In this document: positions 59,515 through 64,000 of the stretch, in pieces
How the letters are laid out: every line of letters begins with the position of its first letter
How positions within the stretch are numbered: the first letter of the stretch is position 1
Assembly (NCBI GenBank): GCA_964035575.1
Contig: OZ037933.1
Coordinates: 868,001 to 932,000 of the forward strand
Source of the DNA: Rhynchopus sp. YZ270_cl-10
Lineage: Eukaryota > Euglenozoa > Diplonemea > Diplonemida > Diplonemidae
Direction: 5' to 3'
DNA length: 64,000 bases
Made by a program: the position numbers and the translations under genes
Notes under the pieces: generated by a model
Database searches by the model: none
What the model was told of the DNA's origin: nothing
The model's input: the letters and a program-made list of their open reading frames with translations, nothing else

Positions 59515-61728
59515 ATGGCCCACGCTTCCTCCCCTTTATCCCCAACCCAAACCGAAGCCACCAGTGTCGAGACGGATCGTCTTCTGCAGACTGTCTTTGA
59601 ACTACAGCAGCAGCTTATCCAACGTGACAGTACTATACATGATTTGCACTCCCGTGAGGCGCTGTCTCAAGAACGTGAAGCCAAGAAGGCTGCAATCAAA
59701 CAAAGTCTTTCGGTCATCGAAAAACGCCATGTAGACACAAGCAGTCTCAAAGGTGTCCTTCGCGATGCAACCCACCATTTAATCTATACCTTAAGCGAAG
59801 CGTTCTCAGGAACCACCGGCCTCGTGCTGCTTGATGTGCCCTATAATTCGAACATCGGTGCCACCAATGCGGACCTCAAAATCCACAAACCCATCTCCGC
59901 TTATTGGCAGGACAAAAGCATGCTGTCGCAGAACGTTTTGGTGGAGCTGGAGCAGCTGTCACACTACCGTGATATCATTACGCAGAAACGCGGCAAAATT
60001 TTTTCCGATTGGGAGACCGCAACCATGAAGGCGACGGTGCCTATCTTAGAGGAGGTGGTTTCGTTGATGGTGGCCCCAGTTGTCGTCGATGGGGTGACGA
60101 TCGCTGTGATCATTATTGCAAATGGTGACGGAGGGGCGTCCGATCCGGCCTTAGTGAAGGAGGTGGCGGCTGAGCTGTGGACGTCGAATATGCAGCCTTT
60201 GATTAACATTGCACTTGAGACAGAGCGGCAGAAGGACACGGAGTCAAAGCTCGCAACCGAATCGCTTCTGAGAGACGAAATTATTCTGTCATTGGACACA
60301 ATCCTTGATGACATTGTAAAACACTCTCTCGCATTAGGGTCGCGCTCTACGGAGGATTTGTGGAGGCTCATCTTACAGAGAGTCTCCGACTTCTTTGAGG
60401 AGTACTTCGGGTGCGACTGTTTCGTTGCAGTGACCAACACCGAGGCAAACTTTCGTCTCAACAATCTGCGCCACAACAGCTCCGCTGGGGGGTCGGTTGT
60501 GTCTGCATCTCATAGTGGCAGAGGGGTGGGTGTGGCTGCGACTGACCTAGCGTTTATCCATTACTCCTTTTCAGCCTCGTTGTTGCACACCAGAAAAACA
60601 AAAATGAAGCATCTCTCACACCCAAAACTCAGCGAGGCCAAACAAATGCGGAGAATCATGCAAGAAGGCGCGCCGTACTTCTCTCCAGACTGTAAGGGAA
60701 TGCAGTTTCCGCCTGGGCATATGAAAATGAACAATGTGCTGTTGGTCCCGATTATCTTCTGTGATGAGCCTGTCGGGATGCTGGGGATGTCGAATGGAGA
60801 GTTTGACCTGGCGAGCGGGAGGATTATGCAGTCGGTCTTCACGACGTTCTGGTCGATGATTGTGAAGGCCACGAGAATGTCAGAGTCGCAGAAGGTTCTC
60901 AACGCGGCCCTTCCTGTTGCAATCTCCGAGAGAGTCAAGCATGGGGAGGAGATAGCGGACTCATACCCTACTGCGACGGTACTGTTTGCAGACATTGTTG
61001 GTTTCACAGAATTCACCAAAGAGCTGGAAAGCTCCGAGGTGGTAGAATACAGCAACCTGATCTTCACAAGACTCGACAAATTGGTTGGGGACTTCAACCT
61101 TGAAAAAATCAAGGTGATCGGAGACTGCTACATGGTGGCGGGGGGGTTGGTGGACAAAAGCGGGGTGAAATGTGAGGTCACCGACCGGGTCCGTCAGTCG
61201 CAAATGGCGGAGGTCTGTGAGTTTGGAATGCGCATCTTCGAGGAGGCGAAGTCACTGAACGAAACCCCGCCGCCATGCTCTGCAGGGGTTGCGGAGAAGT
61301 TAAAACGCTATCCTTTGCAGTTCCGTGTTGGGATCGCTGAGGGGCCGGTCACAGCAGGCTGCTTTGGCTTCAGCAAGGTGCAATACGACATCCTAGGGAC
61401 AACAGTCAACCTCGCTTCTCGCCTCGAAGCCTCTGGAAGCCCAGGAGCGATTCACGTGAACTCCACTATTTACCAGGATCTGCAGACAAAAGGGTATACC
61501 TTCGAGAAGAGGCCGGCAGTGACGCTCAAAGGGCTCGGAATGCAGCAGACGTACTTCATGACAGGGCGGGATGGATCGTATTCAGTCACGCCGTACGCTT
61601 CGCCAGAAGGGTCGCCCACCGCGCACACAGCGCGGGTGAAGAAGTTGAGTGTCATGTCCTCCCTGTCCATACCAAAGTCGCCAAAGTTTGGATCCCCGGC
61701 TCGAAGGGGTGCTGAAGAGGCCGGATGA
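59515..61728 (+). CDS. Soluble class III adenylyl cyclase with two GAF-like domains
   Basis: Converts ATP to cAMP. The product has 737 residues in one exon. The start is the ATG in CCACAATGG after a CT-rich leader. A coiled coil is at about 18-60. GAF-like domain 1 is at about 75-240 (VAPVVVDGVTIAVIIIANGD) and GAF-like domain 2 at about 250-450 (MNNVLLVPIIFCDEPVGMLG). The cyclase domain is at about 485-690. Metal-binding aspartates are D493 (FADIVGF) and D537 (IGDCYM). The purine-selecting pair K533 and D625 (QYDILGTTVNLASR) points to ATP rather than GTP. Transition-state residues N632 and R636 are present. No membrane helix is seen, so it is cytosolic. GAF domains commonly bind cyclic nucleotides, which suggests feedback or ligand control. 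Together with the kinesin and CDKL5-like kinase it fits a flagellate cell. Confidence 0.9.
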   Translation: MAHASSPLSPTQTEATSVETDRLLQTVFELQQQLIQRDSTIHDLHSREALSQEREAKKAAIKQSLSVIEKRHVDTSSLKGVLRDATHHLIYTLSEAFSGTTGLVLLDVPYNSNIGATNADLKIHKPISAYWQDKSMLSQNVLVELEQLSHYRDIITQKRGKIFSDWETATMKATVPILEEVVSLMVAPVVVDGVTIAVIIIANGDGGASDPALVKEVAAELWTSNMQPLINIALETERQKDTESKLATESLLRDEIILSLDTILDDIVKHSLALGSRSTEDLWRLILQRVSDFFEEYFGCDCFVAVTNTEANFRLNNLRHNSSAGGSVVSASHSGRGVGVAATDLAFIHYSFSASLLHTRKTKMKHLSHPKLSEAKQMRRIMQEGAPYFSPDCKGMQFPPGHMKMNNVLLVPIIFCDEPVGMLGMSNGEFDLASGRIMQSVFTTFWSMIVKATRMSESQKVLNAALPVAISERVKHGEEIADSYPTATVLFADIVGFTEFTKELESSEVVEYSNLIFTRLDKLVGDFNLEKIKVIGDCYMVAGGLVDKSGVKCEVTDRVRQSQMAEVCEFGMRIFEEAKSLNETPPPCSAGVAEKLKRYPLQFRVGIAEGPVTAGCFGFSKVQYDILGTTVNLASRLEASGSPGAIHVNSTIYQDLQTKGYTFEKRPAVTLKGLGMQQTYFMTGRDGSYSVTPYASPEGSPTAHTARVKKLSVMSSLSIPKSPKFGSPARRGAEEAG

Positions 61729-62254
61729 TGGAGGTTTTTCTGGTGTAATTTGGTGTAATGATGCCAAGAACAAAGGGGTAAGCTGCCTCGAATTGGTGTT
61801 GTTGTGATTGTCTTTTTGTACTTTCTTTTCCCATCGTAAAAAAAACAAAATAAACAAAACAAAATATCTGTGTTCGTGCTCGTTTTTTTTGAACCCCTTT
61901 TCAGTTACTCGATTCACATTCCAAAAAAGTGTAACAAAACTCAAACCCCATTATGGCGATACAGTCCCGCCTATAATTAATAGCGTTTTATTTTATAAAA
62001 TCCTAATTAGTGACGTTCTAATTTATAAAGTCGTGAATTAATTTATTTTTCGGGGGGGAATACTAAGTTATCGAATTTATTTTCCCCGGCGGAGCCGAAA
62101 AATTTTTTTTTGCCTGCACAAGTGACGACGGGTTTGTGCGGGTTCTGTTGGAGGAATATGTGGAAAAGGAGGTGTGTAATCAGTGATACACGGAGGTAAA
62201 AAACGGTGCGGTCGGTGGTGGCTGTGCGGACGCGCATGCCGTTCACCTCCATGG

Positions 62255-62710
62255 TCTATTTCGCCCACGAGATGAAAAGACCTGGCATCAGGAGTCGGTT
62301 ACACCGAGGCGTGTCCCGCCTCGTCTTCACCACCATCCCCCTCGCAAGCGACGCAAATCGGTTGGCTGTTGAACTTGCGGGTCATCCCCGTAAGGTTGAG
62401 AAACCTCTTCAGCTCCTCGGGGTTCAAAAGAGCCTTGGGTGAAGTACGAACCGCTCTCTTTTTGTGGGTTTTGTACTTGGAGATGGTGGGAGCAGAAATA
62501 TGGCGTCCTGGGTGAGCGTCATTCCACCACGCCATCACATCAGCGTGCGGTCTGTCATCAGTGCCTGCGTCCGCCGATGAACGGTGAGGCTGGCACTTTC
62601 AACTTCTCTGTCATCCGCCATGGCGTTGTCTGTGATGGTGACAATCTCCGGGGCGGTGAGGACAGCCTGCTCGACGATGGTCACATCTTCGGCATATTTC
62701 TTCATTTTTT
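62255..62710 (-). pseudogene. pogo/Tigger-like transposase N-terminal remnant
   Basis: Reading from about 62704, the frame gives MKKYAEDVTIVEQAVL, then NAMADD. The 56-bp disturbance of the family A cassette follows. The frame then continues DVMAWWNDAHPGRHISAPTI, KTHKKRAVRTSPKALL and ends at a stop. The W-x4-HPGRxIS-x-x-TIS pattern resembles the helix-turn-helix of pogo/Tigger transposases. Without the cassette and one duplicate the two parts are in frame. No DDE catalytic core is present, so it is a deletion product. Confidence 0.55.
62560..62606. mobile_element. Family A cassette with 9-bp target duplication
   Basis: The 47-bp insert AGTGCCTGCGTCC...CACTTTCAACTTC is flanked by TCTGTCATC on both sides (62551-62559, 62607-62615). 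AGTGCC and GGCACT form a stem. Interruption of the Tigger-like frame shows that it arrived later. This is the best proof in the window that the short cassettes are mobile. Confidence 0.8.
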
Positions 62711-62919
62711 CCGTTCATTCCGTGGTGGAGACAGACATGATGGTCGGAGAGAAAGATGCAGATAGTCTTGTAGAGATTCAGACTGGGATTTGGGTGGACA
62801 AGCTGTAATTTATAAAATCTTAATTAGTGACGTTCTAATTTATAAAGTCGCTAATTAAATATTTTCAGATTTGGTCGAATTTATAAATTAGAAATTCACT
62901 AATTAGAGGCGGGACTGTA

Positions 62920-64000
62920 TATTTTCTCTCGACCGGAAGGATGGGGAAAAAAAGCATTTTTCGTACGTTTTCACCGCTCCCACTAGAAAAAAAAACCCCC
63001 TTTAGTGCGGAAAAAATCGTAGAAAACATGTGAAAAATGATAATCTGGTTCTTTCCATTCTTTAGGCTGCAGGGTACTTTTGTGCTTTCATCCGGATGGC
63101 TGGCATCGTACAGTGGGTCAGTCGGAGGTGGTGCCTGCATCAACAACTACAGTTTCTTTGGATATTCACAAAAAATCTTAACGGTCCATTATTTATTCAG
63201 ACCGTTTATTTCAGATACACCATTTGAAGGTAAATTTACACAGTTTTTTTTTTTTCTCTTTTAAATCCAGAAGTTAACCGGGATGAAAATACCCGGCTAG
63301 CCCAAAAAACACACCAAAACGAGCCGCCAGGACTAGTCAGAAGTAAAAAAAATAAATAAAGTCCGGACTTTCTCAACCCCTTTTTCTTGTGTGTGATCTT
63401 GTTTCTAAGAAGATGTGCTCATCACGAGGTGCAATCAGATTTCAAGTTGTTCTCTCAAGGTGGTTAAAGCGCGTCACTTAGGCTTGGGCTCATTTTACAA
63501 AAGAAATAATTAATGGCGAAATGATTATCCAACTTCCCAGTACCCATTGGCGTTAATACTTTAAAATTGTCTTTTTTTTATTTTTTTTTTCTCTTCAACG
63601 TTTCTTTCTCTTGGTGCGTCTGCATACTGATAATTGATAGTGAAAAAGGACAAAAGCCTACCAAGGCTGTTCCTTAAGGTGAAGGAAGGTTATGGGGAGG
63701 AGGAAAAAAGGTGAACGCCATGAAACGAGACCTTTCCCCCCTTTTTGTGTCCTTTGTACTTTCTCTTTGAAAGTACTGTAATTCGTACAAAAAAATTATC
63801 GACCGTAAAAAAGGTCGAACTTTCAGAAAATCCTGAAAAGGTCGAACATTATTACGGTCGATAATTACCACATACGGTATATGAAATTAACTTGTTTTTT
63901 TTTGTAGATGTTGTGTCCACACGAGCGATGCATTCATCAGTAATTGTTTTTTTGTTGTCAAAGTCAATATAGACTAAGCACAGAGACGCTTTAGGTTCGT
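62920..64000. other. Right-edge spacer
   Basis: No gene was seen. It holds family G (63060-63155), a worn B (63459), palindrome E (63774) and a B cassette cut by the window end (63974). The host gene to the right is not reached. Confidence 0.5.
63774..63879. mobile_element. Palindromic MITE E (copy 6)
   Basis: TACTGTAATTCGTACAAAAA...TTATCGACCG pairs with CGGTCGATAATTACC...ATACGGTA. The core is GGTCGAACTTTCAG/CTGAAAAGGTCGAAC. Confidence 0.75.

Larger units (their letters stand above)
61960..62919 (-). mobile_element. pogo/Tigger-like element, TA target, decayed transposase
   Basis: The ends are TACAGTCCCGCC and (inverse) the same, with TA at both borders, 960 bp apart. Both ends also carry a direct repeat with AATTAGTGACGTTCTAATTT. 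CAGT-type ends with TA duplication fit the Tc1/mariner-pogo group. The inner - strand keeps only a short coding part with a DNA-binding-type helix motif. It is interrupted by a family A cassette at 62560-62606. Confidence 0.65.

Noticed and set aside
62551-62615. Introner-type (self-splicing-site) insertion for family A
   Set aside because: On the strand of the host gene, removing any GT-AG span does not restore the frame, so it does not look like an intron.
63060-63155. Family G tail CAACTACAGTTTCTTT as a spliced-leader RNA gene
   Set aside because: Only a few bases resemble known euglenozoan leaders, and no donor site plus snRNA-like body follows.

Overview
The window is nuclear DNA of a eukaryote, most likely a flagellated protist. 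Host genes carry canonical GT-AG introns and encode a kinesin, a CDKL5-like kinase, a soluble adenylyl cyclase and a mitochondrial carrier. All eleven confident host genes lie on the + strand over about 52 kb, and most have a pyrimidine-rich tract ending in AG shortly upstream of the ATG. That layout resembles the one-way gene clusters and trans-splicing of Euglenozoa such as diplonemids. The lineage is an inference only: no spliced-leader or rRNA gene was seen.

Layout. 1-5.8 kb is transposon debris (piggyBac remnant, LINE reverse-transcriptase tail, heptamer satellite with a 200-N gap, hAT transposase on the - strand). 9.2-10.2 kb is a mitochondrial carrier. 14.4-17.6 kb is a seven-exon kinesin. 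19.2-21.4 kb is a complete-looking piggyBac transposon with TTAA duplications. 23.0-23.7 kb is a small single-pass membrane protein. 29.1-33.3 kb is a duplicated gene pair for a ubiquitin-like/beta-propeller protein, and one copy carries a precise transposon insertion in its upstream region. 34.9-39.6 kb is a giant CAP-domain/EGF-like surface protein. 42.4-44.2 kb is a two-exon ATP-grasp-like protein. 45.6-46.8 and 50.1-51.8 kb are two more ubiquitin-like/beta-propeller proteins, both ending in CaaX prenylation motifs. 54.1-57.5 kb is a five-exon CDKL5-like kinase. 59.5-61.7 kb is a GAF-GAF adenylyl cyclase. 62.0-62.9 kb is a pogo/Tigger-like element.

The AT-rich spacers are packed with short dispersed elements. 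Some are near-perfect palindromic MITEs. Others are 45-60 bp cassettes made of a hairpin followed by a tail resembling CAAAGTTTTC. Two of these families share the loop ACGAGAG while their stems change in a compensating way. One cassette sits in the Tigger-like remnant flanked by a 9-bp direct repeat, which shows that this family moves. Copies also lie inside introns of the kinesin and the kinase. The most novel signals are these cassettes and the ubiquitin-like/beta-propeller/CaaX gene family.
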